Source: JACKIC01 sp964392305
Lineage (GTDB): Bacteria > Planctomycetota > UBA1135 > UBA2386
DNA length: 64,000 bases
Reading direction: 5' to 3'
NCBI GenBank assembly: GCA_964392305.1
Contig: CAYMPV010000035.1
Location: 1 to 64,000 of the forward strand
Shown: piece by piece, positions 51,148-60,518 of the stretch
Position numbering within the stretch: position 1 is the stretch's first letter
How the letters are laid out: every line of letters begins with the position of its first letter
Made by a program: the position numbers and the translations under genes
The notes under the pieces: generated by a model
What the model was told of the DNA's origin: nothing
The model's input: the letters and a program-made list of their open reading frames with translations, nothing else
Database searches by the model: none

Positions 51148-53754
51148 TCACAGGCCCAGATGCAGATGTCGTCCGGTGCTCAGGTCACCGACGCCGAACA
51201 TCGGCCCGCTGCTGCCCAGCAGGAACGTCTGCGCGGTCAGCTCGGCGCCCACGATCGACGGGATCGGCGGCAGCACCAGCGGGTGGGTCCAGGTGCCGGT
51301 AGACGAGGTCGCGCCGGCAAAGTAGGCGGATGCAACCGGCAGGTCGACGACCACCGTACAACCACCGAGCGGCACCGACACCGGGGCGCCGAAGTTGACG
51401 GCGAAGAACACCGGCGCGTTGGCGCGCGCGGCGCTCAACGCGAACTGGGTGGTCGTGCCGATCACCGGCGCGGTCGCGGTCAACACCGGCGGCGTGCCGA
51501 CGGCGCAGCCGGTGCCCGCGGTCTGCGTGCCCGCCAGCGGCAAGGTCGCCAGATACACACCGCGACCGTGCGTCACGCACAACAGCTCACGATCGTTCTT
51601 CCAGACCAGCTGATCGATGCAGACGTTCTCGGGTCCGTCGACGATCGGCGCCCAGTTGGCCCCGCCGTCCGTGCTGTGGAACAGGCCGAGGTCGGTGGCG
51701 ACGAACAGCAGATCGTGCAAGCGCGGATGCATCAGCACCCAGCTGATCGGCAACGCCGGCAAGGCGCCGCTGCCGCTGCCCGAGATCGACGACCACGTGG
51801 TGCCGCCGTCGAGCGTCTGCCACAGGTTGTCGCCGTAGTAACCCATCAGGCTCAGGATCACGCGTTGATGGTTGCTCGGATCGATCGCGATGCTGCTGAC
51901 CCATCGGTCGGGCAGCTGGCCGCCGGCGCCGTCGATCAACGTCCAGGTCGGCGCCGGCGAGGTGCCGTTGACGCTGCGGTGGACTTCACCGTCGTTGTGT
52001 CCCACCCAGACGATGTCGGCGTTGCCGAGCGCGATCTGCGCGGTCGAGTGGTTGCACGGCGCGTTGTCCTGGAAGTGCGAGTTGGCGGGCCCGGCGGCGG
52101 TCGTGCACGTTCGCGGCGCCTTGACCTGCACCCAGATCGGCGGCGACCCGGTCCTGACGTTGTCGGTGCGCCACAGCGAGCGGCCACACGCATACATGCG
52201 ATCGGGTTGGTTGGGATCGAGCAGGAAGTACGGGATGAAGTTGAAGCCGATGTCACCCGTGGTGGCGCCGCGGATGTCGCTCCAGTTGACGCCGCCGTTG
52301 CTGCTGCGCTGCAGACCCAGGCGCTGATAACCGCCGTAGAGGTAGTTCGGGTTGGTCGGGTCGGCGGCGCAGAAACCGCCGTCGCCGCCGATCACGTTGT
52401 AGACCCAGGCGTTGGCATTGCCGGTGAAACGGTTGGTGCCGTTGTCCTGCGCGCCCGCGACCATCACGCCGTTGCTGTTCATCGCCGCGCCGTAGAACTG
52501 CGTCACACCCAGGCCGTTGTTCAGCGCCGACCACGAGCCGCTCTGCCAGTCGGCGCGGGTGTGCAAGCCGCCGTCGTCGCCGGTGTAGATGCGCTTGTTG
52601 CTGACACCGTCGAAACCAGGGTGTTCGACGATCACCTGGTAGTCGGGGTGCGCGCCCGTCGAGATCTGCGTCGCCGAGGCCCCGCCGTTGGTGCTGCGGT
52701 AGATCTGCACCCCGCCGTAGACGAGGTTGTTGGCGTTGGTCGGATCGACCCACAGACAGTTGTTGTAGAGCGAGTAGGTGGCGATGCTCGAACTGCTGCG
52801 CTGCGCCCAGGTCTGGCCGCCGTCGAGCGAACGCCAGACGTGCACCACCCAGTTGTGGTCGCTGATGGTGGCGAACAGAGTGTTCGGCGCGCTGCGCGCG
52901 TAGGCGAGTTCGACGCGGGTCGCGTGGAGGTGCACGGCGCCGCCGTTCCAGGTGACACCACCATCGGCGGTCCACCACGCCTGCCCATCGGCGCCGCCGG
53001 CGACGGCGCGCAACGGGTCGGTCGGATGGAAGTCGAGGTCGAGCGTGCGTGTCGCGGTGCGCTGGGTCCACGTCTGCCCACCGTCGCTGCTGCCCCAGAT
53101 GCCGCTGCCGGTCGCAGCCAGCATCACCAGCGGACTGCCGGGCGCGAACGCCAACCGGTTGACGAAGTACCACGCCGGCGTCGCGGTGCTGTTGATGCGG
53201 GTCCAGGTGACGCCCGCGTCGAACGACTCGAACAGTCCCGCGCCGCGCAGGATCGCGGTGTTGCTGCTGCCGGCGTCGGCGTCGAAGAAACCCTCGCCCG
53301 AGCCGAAGTAGAGGTGGTTGCTGTTCGCCGGGTCGAGCGCCATGCAGCCGCAACCGAGCATCGTCAACATGCCGTTGCGCGGCTGCCAGCTGGCGCCCGC
53401 GGTGTCGCTGTACCAGACGCCGCCGCCGGCAGAACCCACCCACATGCGCTGGGGGTTGCCCGGATCGATCAGCACCGCGCGCAGGCGACCGCCGATGTTG
53501 CCGGGGCCGAGCCACGTCCACGACACCGGCGCGCCGAGGTCGTCGACCATCGCCATCTGTTCCTTACGCTGCCAGGCCGACATCAGCGCGTCGTGAGGCA
53601 CGTTGCCGGCGGCGCCGCGTCGCGCCTGCGCGCGCTGGTAGATGCCGCTCGGGTGCTTGTGTTCTTCGCGTTCGTCGCCACCGCCGCGCTGCGGTTGCGG
53701 GGAGGCACAGGCAACGAAGAGAACGCCTACGGCGACGGCGAGTTTGCTCTGCAT
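51148..53754 (-). CDS. Lipoprotein with BNR/Vps10-type beta-propeller
   Basis: 868 residues from ATG 53754. Lipobox signal VGVLFVAC, then a charged linker. About 600 residues consist of propeller strands with repeated Asp-box-like turns: SDTAGASWQPR, SFDAGVTWTRI, SSDGGQTWTQR, SLDGGQTWAQR, TLDGGTTWSSI and STDGGANWAPI. These are typical of sialidase- or Vps10-like exo-beta-propellers. The C-terminal 130 residues form a separate beta-rich domain ending in GDLSTGRHLHLGL, similar to the tails seen in other secreted proteins of this lineage. A glycan-binding or hydrolase role is possible but no catalytic set is visible. Confidence 0.8.
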   Translation of the reverse strand: MQSKLAVAVGVLFVACASPQPQRGGGDEREEHKHPSGIYQRAQARRGAAGNVPHDALMSAWQRKEQMAMVDDLGAPVSWTWLGPGNIGGRLRAVLIDPGNPQRMWVGSAGGGVWYSDTAGASWQPRNGMLTMLGCGCMALDPANSNHLYFGSGEGFFDADAGSSNTAILRGAGLFESFDAGVTWTRINSTATPAWYFVNRLAFAPGSPLVMLAATGSGIWGSSDGGQTWTQRTATRTLDLDFHPTDPLRAVAGGADGQAWWTADGGVTWNGGAVHLHATRVELAYARSAPNTLFATISDHNWVVHVWRSLDGGQTWAQRSSSSIATYSLYNNCLWVDPTNANNLVYGGVQIYRSTNGGASATQISTGAHPDYQVIVEHPGFDGVSNKRIYTGDDGGLHTRADWQSGSWSALNNGLGVTQFYGAAMNSNGVMVAGAQDNGTNRFTGNANAWVYNVIGGDGGFCAADPTNPNYLYGGYQRLGLQRSSNGGVNWSDIRGATTGDIGFNFIPYFLLDPNQPDRMYACGRSLWRTDNVRTGSPPIWVQVKAPRTCTTAAGPANSHFQDNAPCNHSTAQIALGNADIVWVGHNDGEVHRSVNGTSPAPTWTLIDGAGGQLPDRWVSSIAIDPSNHQRVILSLMGYYGDNLWQTLDGGTTWSSISGSGSGALPALPISWVLMHPRLHDLLFVATDLGLFHSTDGGANWAPIVDGPENVCIDQLVWKNDRELLCVTHGRGVYLATLPLAGTQTAGTGCAVGTPPVLTATAPVIGTTTQFALSAARANAPVFFAVNFGAPVSVPLGGCTVVVDLPVASAYFAGATSSTGTWTHPLVLPPIPSIVGAELTAQTFLLGSSGPMFGVGDLSTGRHLHLGL

Positions 53755-53771
53755 GGGAGGGCTCCACGAGA

Positions 53772-54001
53772 TCAGGTGGCGACAAGCCTATCAGGGTGTG
53801 GCCGCCGACCGACGAATGCCCGGCCTTCCAACGCCTGCTTCGGCAGTTCGTCGTCGAACCCGCCCCGTGGTCCACCGCCACGCCGTAACGCGGGTCCTCG
53901 ATCACGTTGACCGTCACCAGGTCGCCGTCCTTCTGCAGCAGCACGCGGCAGCCCAAGCTCAGATGGCGCAGCTGCAACCCAAATGTGCCGCGGGTCGACA
54001 T
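53772..54001 (-). pseudogene. Probable small gene broken by a one-base frameshift
   Basis: From ATG 54001 the frame reads GCRVLLQKDGDLVTVNVIEDPRYGVAVDHG as protein-like sequence. At a GGGG run near 53864 it must shift by one base to continue as GGFDDELPKQALEG and RAFVGRRPHPDRLVAT up to TGA 53772-53774. The joined product would be about 76 residues, soluble and mixed alpha/beta. Without the shift the frame runs into the beta-propeller gene as arginine-rich shadow. It could be a real mutation or a sequencing error in the G run. Confidence 0.4.
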
Positions 54002-54064
54002 GGAACTACGCGAGTCAGGGCGCCACACTGCGCGCGTGTCCTTCGCCCCACGACGCCCTCGCCG

Positions 54065-55873
54065 ATGACCGCCGAGTCGCTCTACCTGTCGCTGGTACTG
54101 CTGCTCGCGCTGGTGTCGTTCTACCTGCAACGCCTGCGGCCCGACGTCACGGCGCTGCTGGTGATGCTGTCGTTGCTGGTGCCGTGGCGGTCCACCGAGC
54201 AGGGCATCGTCTCGATCCTCACCCCGACGCAGGCGTTCCACGGGTTCGGCAGCCCGGCGCTGATCATGGTCGCGTCGATGTTCGTGCTGTCGGCGGCGAT
54301 GGTGCGCACCGGCGCCGCGCAGTTGCTCGGCGGCCGGCTGCTGGCGCGCGGCGCGACCAGCGAGCTGCGGTTCCAGTTGACGGTGCTGATCCTGGTCACG
54401 GGCTTCAGCGCCGTGATCAACGACACCACCACGGTGTTGGTGTGGATGCCGCCGGTGATGGCGATCTGCCGCGAACGTGGTTACTCACCGTCGCGCATCC
54501 TGATGCTGCTGGCGTTCGCATCGCTGCTCGGTGGCCAGTGGACCCTGATCGGCACGCGCAGCAACATCATCCTGTCCGACTACCTGCGCGATCGCAGCGG
54601 CGAGGGCCTGGGCTTCTTCGCGTTCACGCCCGTGGCGCTGTGCGTGTTCGGCGCGTGCCTGCTGTGGTTCTTGCTCGTCGGACGCAGCCTGTTGCCGGCC
54701 GCCAAGCACCGACCGACGCTCGAGAGCCGTTACGAGGTCGCCGAGTTCCTGACCGAGACCATGGCCCAACCCGGCTCGGACATCGTCGGCAAGACCCTCG
54801 CCGAACTCGACCTGCCGGCCCGCGACGTCACCGTGCTGCAGGTGATTCGCGGCAAGCAGTTCTTGCCGCCCAACCCGATGGTGCGCATCCAGCCCGGCGA
54901 CGTGCTGGTGATCCAGGGCCGCGTCACCGCGATCACCGACGTGTTGCGCGCGCCGGGGTTGAGTGTCAAGGAAGAGCTCAAGATCGACGACAAGACCCTG
55001 CGCTCCGCCGATCTGCGCATGGTCGAGGCGATCCTGCCGCCGGACAGCACCCTGCTGCGCCAGAGTTTGCGCGACGTCGATTTCCACCATCGTTACGGCA
55101 TCAGCCCGTTGGCGATCAGCCGCGCCGGTCGCTCGATCCGCGAACGGCCGCTCGCCGAACCGCTGCGCAGCGGCGACTCGTTGCTGTTCGTCGGCCACGA
55201 AGCCGAACTGGACCGCCTCAAGAAGTACAACCGCGAACTGCTGGTGCTCGAATCGCAACCGGTGCCGACCGCGGCGCGCGGCCGTGCCTACGCGGTGATC
55301 GCGCTGATGGCGGTGATGGTGCTGGTCGGCGCCACCGGCCTGTTGTCGCCGGCAGTGGCGATCCCGGCCGCGGCGCTGGTCGCAGTGTTGACGCGGCTCG
55401 TTGGCATGAGCGGTGCCTACGGCGCCATCGACCTGCAGTCGCTGGTGATCGTCGGCGCGATGATCCCGTTCGGCACGGCACTGCAGACCACCGGCACCGC
55501 CCAGTGGGTCGCGACCCAGTTGTCCGACAGCTTCGCCGGCAGTTCGCCCCAACTACTGCTGATGGCGATCCTGCTGCTCGCGGTCCTGCTCACGCAACTG
55601 ATCGAGAACGCGGCCGTCGCCGTGATCCTGGCGCCACTCGCCTACGAGCTCGCCGTCACCAGCGGTTGCCACCCCGAACCGTTCTTGCTGGGCGTCGCGA
55701 TCTGCGTGTCGTCGGCGTTCGTGACCCCAGTCGCCCACGAATCGACGATCCTGGTGATGGGTCCGGGCCGTTACCGGTTCCGCGACTACACGCTGCTCGG
55801 CGCGCCGTTCGCCGTACTGACCTGGCTGGTGACGAGCCTGGTGTTGCCGATGTACTGGCCGCTGCGCGGCTGA
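54065..55873 (+). CDS. SLC13-family transporter with two TrkA-C domains
   Basis: 602 residues from ATG 54065. About ten membrane helices in two blocks are split by a cytosolic region of some 180 residues holding two TrkA-C (RCK_C) domains, recognisable by DIVGKTLAELDLPARDVTVLQVIR...IQPGDVLVIQG and STLLRQSLRDVDFHHRYG...LRSGDSLLFVG. The first block contains SAVINDTTTVLVWMPPVM and LGGQWTLIGTRSNIILS, the second QLIENAAVAVILAPLA and SSAFVTPVAHEST, the duplicated S-x-x-x-N/T substrate loops of the DASS/SLC13 fold. Likely sodium-coupled anion (sulfate or dicarboxylate) transport. Isolated gene. Confidence 0.88.
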   Translation: MTAESLYLSLVLLLALVSFYLQRLRPDVTALLVMLSLLVPWRSTEQGIVSILTPTQAFHGFGSPALIMVASMFVLSAAMVRTGAAQLLGGRLLARGATSELRFQLTVLILVTGFSAVINDTTTVLVWMPPVMAICRERGYSPSRILMLLAFASLLGGQWTLIGTRSNIILSDYLRDRSGEGLGFFAFTPVALCVFGACLLWFLLVGRSLLPAAKHRPTLESRYEVAEFLTETMAQPGSDIVGKTLAELDLPARDVTVLQVIRGKQFLPPNPMVRIQPGDVLVIQGRVTAITDVLRAPGLSVKEELKIDDKTLRSADLRMVEAILPPDSTLLRQSLRDVDFHHRYGISPLAISRAGRSIRERPLAEPLRSGDSLLFVGHEAELDRLKKYNRELLVLESQPVPTAARGRAYAVIALMAVMVLVGATGLLSPAVAIPAAALVAVLTRLVGMSGAYGAIDLQSLVIVGAMIPFGTALQTTGTAQWVATQLSDSFAGSSPQLLLMAILLLAVLLTQLIENAAVAVILAPLAYELAVTSGCHPEPFLLGVAICVSSAFVTPVAHESTILVMGPGRYRFRDYTLLGAPFAVLTWLVTSLVLPMYWPLRG

Positions 55874-55953
55874 ACGACGGCGGGCCTGAGGTTCTCGTCC
55901 ATCTCGCGCCGAGAACGGCGCCACCGCCGCGTCGTAGGCCGCGAAGCGCACGT

Positions 55954-56352
55954 TCAGCCGATCGCGGCGCCCCAGCGGGCGTTCTGCAGCACGACGCGGT
56001 AGCCGTCGGGATCGACGAAGGTGCGCCCATCGACCTCCCAGTACGGGTTGAACGAGGGCACCGGCACGAAGCCCGCTGCCGACATCCGGGCGCAGGCCGC
56101 GCGCCACTGCGCGGGCTGCGGCAGATACAGCACCAGCAGGTCCTCGTCGGTCGGCGCTGGCGTCACGGGGTGCCGGCGGCAGACCGTGAACTCGAGGTGC
56201 CAGGCGCCGCCCGGCACGCCGAGCATCACGCCGTCGAAGCCGGCGTGGTCTGCGAAGCTGCCCAGCAGTTCGAGTTGAAGACCGTCGGCATACATGCGGT
56301 GGACACGCGCGAGGTCGGTGACGGGACGGGCGATGCGCAGGTGCATGGTCAT
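55954..56352 (-). CDS. VOC-family (glyoxalase/dioxygenase fold) protein
   Basis: 132 residues from ATG 56352; ATG 56346 is also possible. Two beta-alpha-beta-beta-beta units are visible: LRIARPVTDLARVHRMYADGLQLEL...GVPGGAWHLEFTV and EDLLVLYLPQPAQWRAACARM...GRTFVDPDGYRVVLQ. The His in WHLEF and the acidic FVDPDG region fit metal-binding or related positions. It resembles YycE-like glyoxalase/bleomycin-resistance proteins. Substrate unknown. Lies between the transporter (convergent) and the secreted FG-GAP-like gene. Confidence 0.78.
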   Translation of the reverse strand: MTMHLRIARPVTDLARVHRMYADGLQLELLGSFADHAGFDGVMLGVPGGAWHLEFTVCRRHPVTPAPTDEDLLVLYLPQPAQWRAACARMSAAGFVPVPSFNPYWEVDGRTFVDPDGYRVVLQNARWGAAIG

Positions 56353-56422
56353 TCCGGGCTGGAGAGGGACGAACTGGTGACGGACCGCGACGCGATCGCC
56401 TGCTCGAGGTCCCGCGCGGCGC

Positions 56423-57928
56423 CTAGTTGAGCACCCACGCGTTGGTCGCCGGGTCGTGCGAACCGAGGAAGTTGCCCCCGGCAAGGCCAACCACCCCGTA
56501 GGAGAACGGCAGGATCGCGCCCCCGAAGCCTGGAGTCGGCACCGGCACCTGGAACGAGCCGCGGCCTGCGGTGTCAGCGACGAACGGCCAGCCCGGCACG
56601 CCCGCGAGCGAGTTGTTGGTCATCGCATCGGGGGTCACCGCGACCTGGATGCCAAGCGCCGGCACAGGGAACAGGCTGGGCAAGCTGATCGAGAGCACCG
56701 GGAACACGAGGCCGCCGGCCGCGCCGGGCCCGAAGTCGAAGTGCACGGTCGCGCTGGAGCCGCTGACCACACGCGCCTCTTCGACGCGGCAGTCCAGGTC
56801 CGCATCGGGCCGGTAGACCGACACCATCGACAGCGGGCTGGCCTGTGCGACTGCGATCACCTCACTCTGCCCGGTCGCGGCCATGTAGTAGGGATGCCGC
56901 CCGAAGACCTCCAGATAGGTACCCGGGGGCGCCTGAATGGCCAACTGCGGCGCAGTCGTCGGGGTGGCTTCGAAGATCTCCTCGACGACGTTCGTGGTCC
57001 TCCTGGTGTAGAAGAAGCGGCCCGACGCGTCGGGCGAGGTCGCGCGCCCGAACCACTGGTCGGGAGCGCCCGCATCGACCGGCGTCCACTGTCCGGTCGT
57101 CACGTCGAGGACGTCGATGCGGCCGTGGATCTGCGGCCAGATGAGATCGGCGCCCGAGCTGACCACGGCCCTGCCACCGCCGAGGTCGGTGATGCCGAAG
57201 CGCCCTGCGTTGCTGCCGGGCGGCAGCGTGCCCACGAGCGTCTTGTTGCCGTTCAAGTCGACGGTGAAGATCTTGTCAGCGCCAGGCGCACTGACCAGGA
57301 TGCGGTCACCTACCGGGTCGCGCAAGACCGCGGCGGTGGTGCCGAACTCGTCCGACGCGCTGTCGCCCACCGCCAGGGGCGTGAACGTGTTGGTCTGGGC
57401 GTCGAAGATGCCGATGCGGCCCAGGCCCAGGCCGTATCCGCGCGCCGAATAGGCGACCTCGAGTTGCAGGTCGGAGTCAGCCTGGACCAGCCCGGCCCAG
57501 CGCAACACCGTGTCGCCTGTCGGCAGCGAGCCACCGGCGATCTGCGTGCCGGTCGCGTCGTTGGCATACACAGCCAGGTGTTCGCGGTTGAAGGTCGTCG
57601 AGAAGATCACCGGGACGTTCTGCCCGGGGGTGAAGACGTCGCCGATCAGGAGGAGGCCGCCGAAGCCGGCCCCCGACGGGCCAACGAAGCTGCGCATCGA
57701 CTGGTTCCAGCCACCGTGACGCTCGACCCGATTGACGTTGCGGTTGGAGATCCACAGGTCGGCGGCGCCGTCGCCGTCGTCATCAGTGAGTACCGAGACC
57801 GTCACGGGCCCACTACCGGTCGGGGTCCGATGGCTCACGAAGACCCGGTCGGCGAAGGCGCCCTGGGCGCACAGCAGGCTGGGGAACAGGACGAGGGCAG
57901 CAACAACGAAGGATGGATTGCCGGACAT
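56423..57928 (-). CDS. Secreted FG-GAP-like repeat protein
   Basis: 501 residues from ATG 57928. Signal peptide FVVAALVLFPSLLCAQ. The first part has an FG-GAP-type calcium turn, LTDDDGDGAADLWISN, and several beta-propeller-like units (GFGGLLLIGDV, RIGIFDAQTNTFTPLAVGD, RIDVLDVTTGQWTPVDAG). The C-terminal 130 residues are a separate beta-rich domain with LPSLFPVPALGIQV and GNFLGSHDPATNAWVLN, a tail common in secreted proteins of this planctomycete group. Likely a secreted or cell-surface protein, with no enzymatic motif. Confidence 0.7.
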   Translation of the reverse strand: MSGNPSFVVAALVLFPSLLCAQGAFADRVFVSHRTPTGSGPVTVSVLTDDDGDGAADLWISNRNVNRVERHGGWNQSMRSFVGPSGAGFGGLLLIGDVFTPGQNVPVIFSTTFNREHLAVYANDATGTQIAGGSLPTGDTVLRWAGLVQADSDLQLEVAYSARGYGLGLGRIGIFDAQTNTFTPLAVGDSASDEFGTTAAVLRDPVGDRILVSAPGADKIFTVDLNGNKTLVGTLPPGSNAGRFGITDLGGGRAVVSSGADLIWPQIHGRIDVLDVTTGQWTPVDAGAPDQWFGRATSPDASGRFFYTRRTTNVVEEIFEATPTTAPQLAIQAPPGTYLEVFGRHPYYMAATGQSEVIAVAQASPLSMVSVYRPDADLDCRVEEARVVSGSSATVHFDFGPGAAGGLVFPVLSISLPSLFPVPALGIQVAVTPDAMTNNSLAGVPGWPFVADTAGRGSFQVPVPTPGFGGAILPFSYGVVGLAGGNFLGSHDPATNAWVLN

Positions 57929-58016
57929 GGGGACTCCTTGGAGAGGTTGGTTCCCCCTCCCGGTCGTGATCCGGGCCCGCGATGTGCCACGACAATCCAG
58001 AATTCTTGCGGCGCAC

Positions 58017-59189
58017 TCAGCGCGGCTTCAGCCGCCCCCGGAACGGCTCTGCCTGCGCCGGCTTCTGCCAGGCCTCGTACAGGTCGACGATCGACTGCAG
58101 GGCCGTCTGCGTGCGGGCGTTGTCGTCGCCCAGCGCCGCCGCGAACACCTCGACGCTGCGGAGCAGATCGGGTTCGGCCTGTGCATATCGCCCCAGGGCG
58201 GTCGACGCCGCGCCGCGACCGCGCAGGAACGTGGCATGCAGCCAATGTTCGGGTGAGATCTTGCCCTCGGCCTTGCCCAGCAGCACCTCGTAGGCTTCGC
58301 GCGCCCGGGATGCGTCGCCGTGGCGCAGCAGCAACGAGGCGAGGTTGTTGCGCGCGATGATCTCCTGCAGGGCGTCGTCGCCGGCAGCTTCGTGGGCGGC
58401 GACGAGCTGCTCGAACGCCGTGATCGCGCCGGGCAGGTCGCCTCGGTCCTGCCGCAACACCGCGAGGTTGCCGAGGATCTGCCGCGCTTTGGAGCTCCGT
58501 TCGCCGTACAGCTCGCCGGTCAGCCGCAGCGCCTGCTGATACCCCGCCTCGGCCATCTCGAGTTCCCCGCGATGGCGGTCGTCGTTGGCGGCGCTGAGCA
58601 CCAGGCCGACGGTCACCGGATGGGCGCCGCCGAGCGACCCGAGGGCGAGATCGCGCGCCGAGTGCAGCGCCGGGCGCACCTCGTCATAGTGTTCGAGCTG
58701 ATGCGCGGCATCGACGCGATCGGCGATCACGCGCAGGGTCTTGGCGTCGTCGTCACCGAGTTCGCGGGCGAAGATGGCCTGGGCCGCCGCGAAGTGCACG
58801 CCGGCCTCGTCGGCATGACCGCGACGCACGTCGTTGACACCGAGCGCGTGCAGCACGTGCGCGACATCGACCGTGTCTGGGCCGCCGTGTTCTCGCCGCA
58901 GTGCCAACGCCCGCTCGAGCTGGGCACGCGCCGCGTCGAAATCACCCTTGGCGTCGAGCGCCAGGCCGAGCAGGTAGCAGGCCTCGGCATGGTCCGAGTG
59001 TTCGACCGGCAGCTCGGCATCGCGTCGCGCCGCACCGTCCTGGAGGATCGCCAACGCGCGCCCGTCCTCGCCCAACGACAGCCATGTCTGCGCCATCACG
59101 TTGCGCAGCGCCCCCTCGATCTCGACCGGCTGGCCGGCCAGTTCGTGCAGGCGGCCCTCACCCGCATCGAGCAGATCGGCGACCAGCAC
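58017..59189 (-). CDS. TPR-repeat half of a kinase-TPR gene split by a stop codon
   Basis: 390 residues if translated from GTG 59189. The region is in the same frame as the kinase at 59229-60518 and separated from it only by TAA 59229-59231 and 13 sense codons. It has at least six TPR units, for example ALRNVMAQTWLSLGEDGRALAILQDGA, ACYLLGLALDAKGDFDAARAQLERAL, VLHALGVNDVRRGHADEAGVHFAAA and GAASTALGRYAQAEPDLL. In planctomycete homologues this half follows the kinase's transmembrane helix in one chain. Whether it is made separately, by read-through, or not at all is unknown. Confidence 0.7.
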   Translation of the reverse strand: MLVADLLDAGEGRLHELAGQPVEIEGALRNVMAQTWLSLGEDGRALAILQDGAARRDAELPVEHSDHAEACYLLGLALDAKGDFDAARAQLERALALRREHGGPDTVDVAHVLHALGVNDVRRGHADEAGVHFAAAQAIFARELGDDDAKTLRVIADRVDAAHQLEHYDEVRPALHSARDLALGSLGGAHPVTVGLVLSAANDDRHRGELEMAEAGYQQALRLTGELYGERSSKARQILGNLAVLRQDRGDLPGAITAFEQLVAAHEAAGDDALQEIIARNNLASLLLRHGDASRAREAYEVLLGKAEGKISPEHWLHATFLRGRGAASTALGRYAQAEPDLLRSVEVFAAALGDDNARTQTALQSIVDLYEAWQKPAQAEPFRGRLKPR

Positions 59190-59228
59190 GTCGCGCCCCT
59201 GCTTGTCGACGCGCGCCGACTGCAGCAG

Positions 59229-60518
59229 TTAGGTCAGCCAGGTCGTGATCGCGGTCTGCGTGCCGGCTTCGGCGCGGGCCAGCCGCTCGCTGCGCGCCGC
59301 GTCGATCCAGCCCAGCGCCGACACCACCGCGCCGACCAGCAGCGCGAGCGCGCCGGCCATCGACACCGCCACCAGCGCGCGGTGGCGCCGCACGAACCGG
59401 CGCAGCGTGTAGAGCACGCTGGGCGGGCCCGCCGTCACCGGTTCTCCGGCGAGGTACCGGCGCAGGTCGGCGCCCAGTTCGGCAACGCTGCCGTAACGAC
59501 CTTCGGGCTCGGTGGCCATCGCCCGCATGCAGATCCAGTCCAGATCCTTGGCCGTGGCCGTGGTCGTGGACGGCCGCGGCGGCGCTGCGTTCGCGACCTG
59601 CCGGGCAAACGCCTCGAACGAGCCACCGTCGAAGTCGCGCGGCGGCCGGCCGGTCAGCAACTCGAACAGCATCACTCCGAGCGCATAGACATCGGTGCGC
59701 GTATCCACGTGCGCCGTGTCACCGACAAGCTGCTCGGGACTCATGTAACGCGGCGTGCCCAGCACCTGCCCGGTCATCGTCTGGCCCGCAGCGTCCGGGT
59801 CCGTCGCCCGCGCGATGCCGAAGTCGATGACCTTGACGCGACCGTCCGCTGAGACCAGCACGTTGCCGGGCTTGAGGTCGCGATGCAGCACGCCCTGCCG
59901 GTGGCCGTGGGTGACGGCGTCGCAGACGTCGAGCAACAACGCCAGCCGCGCACGTTCGTCGAGCCGCCGTTCGGCCGCGAAACGATCGATCGGCAACGCG
60001 TCCGGCACCAGCTCCATCGCGATCCAGCACAGTTCCTGTCCCGACGCCGGGTCGCGTTCACTGCCAGTGGAGAACACCTGCGCGATGTGCGCGTGCTGCA
60101 GCCGACCGAGAACCTCGCCCTCGTACTGGAAGCGCCGCCGCGCCCGCTCGCTGACCAGCGGGCCCGCGAGCACCTTGAGCGCGATCGCGCGGCGCGGTTG
60201 TTCCTGTTCGGCGCGCAGCACCACCCCCATGCCGCCGGCGCCCAACACCGCCGTGGTACGGAAACCGCCGATCGTGCGCCCGAGCAGCGCCGCGCCCGGC
60301 GCCACGACCGCGACATCCGCCAGCAGTTCGACGGGGATCGTCGCGTCGAACGCGCCATCGCCATCGTCCCGATCGGCGGCGAGCAGCGCCGCGACGCGTT
60401 CGCGCAGCCGTCGGTCACCGCCGCACTGCTCGTCGAGCCAGGCCTGCCGCCGCTCCACGGGCACCTCGTCGGCGCGTTCGAACAGCTCCCGGACGCGCGC
60501 CCACGACGCGTCGGTCAC
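59229..60518 (-). CDS. Membrane Ser/Thr protein kinase, truncated before its TPR domain
   Basis: 429 residues from GTG 60518, overlapping the sigma factor gene by 4 bp. N-terminal helical region to about 80. Kinase domain: glycine loop VLGAGGMGVVLRA, catalytic Lys in IALKVL, HRDLKPGNVL (Asp of the catalytic loop), DFG in VIDFGIA, RYMSPEQL, and TDVYALGVMLFELLTG. A transmembrane helix follows (ALVAVSMAGALALLVGAVVSALGW). The chain then ends at TAA 59229 just where homologues continue into TPR repeats. All catalytic residues are intact, so the kinase may still work. It pairs with the ECF sigma factor upstream. Confidence 0.88.
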   Translation of the reverse strand: MTDASWARVRELFERADEVPVERRQAWLDEQCGGDRRLRERVAALLAADRDDGDGAFDATIPVELLADVAVVAPGAALLGRTIGGFRTTAVLGAGGMGVVLRAEQEQPRRAIALKVLAGPLVSERARRRFQYEGEVLGRLQHAHIAQVFSTGSERDPASGQELCWIAMELVPDALPIDRFAAERRLDERARLALLLDVCDAVTHGHRQGVLHRDLKPGNVLVSADGRVKVIDFGIARATDPDAAGQTMTGQVLGTPRYMSPEQLVGDTAHVDTRTDVYALGVMLFELLTGRPPRDFDGGSFEAFARQVANAAPPRPSTTTATAKDLDWICMRAMATEPEGRYGSVAELGADLRRYLAGEPVTAGPPSVLYTLRRFVRRHRALVAVSMAGALALLVGAVVSALGWIDAARSERLARAEAGTQTAITTWLT

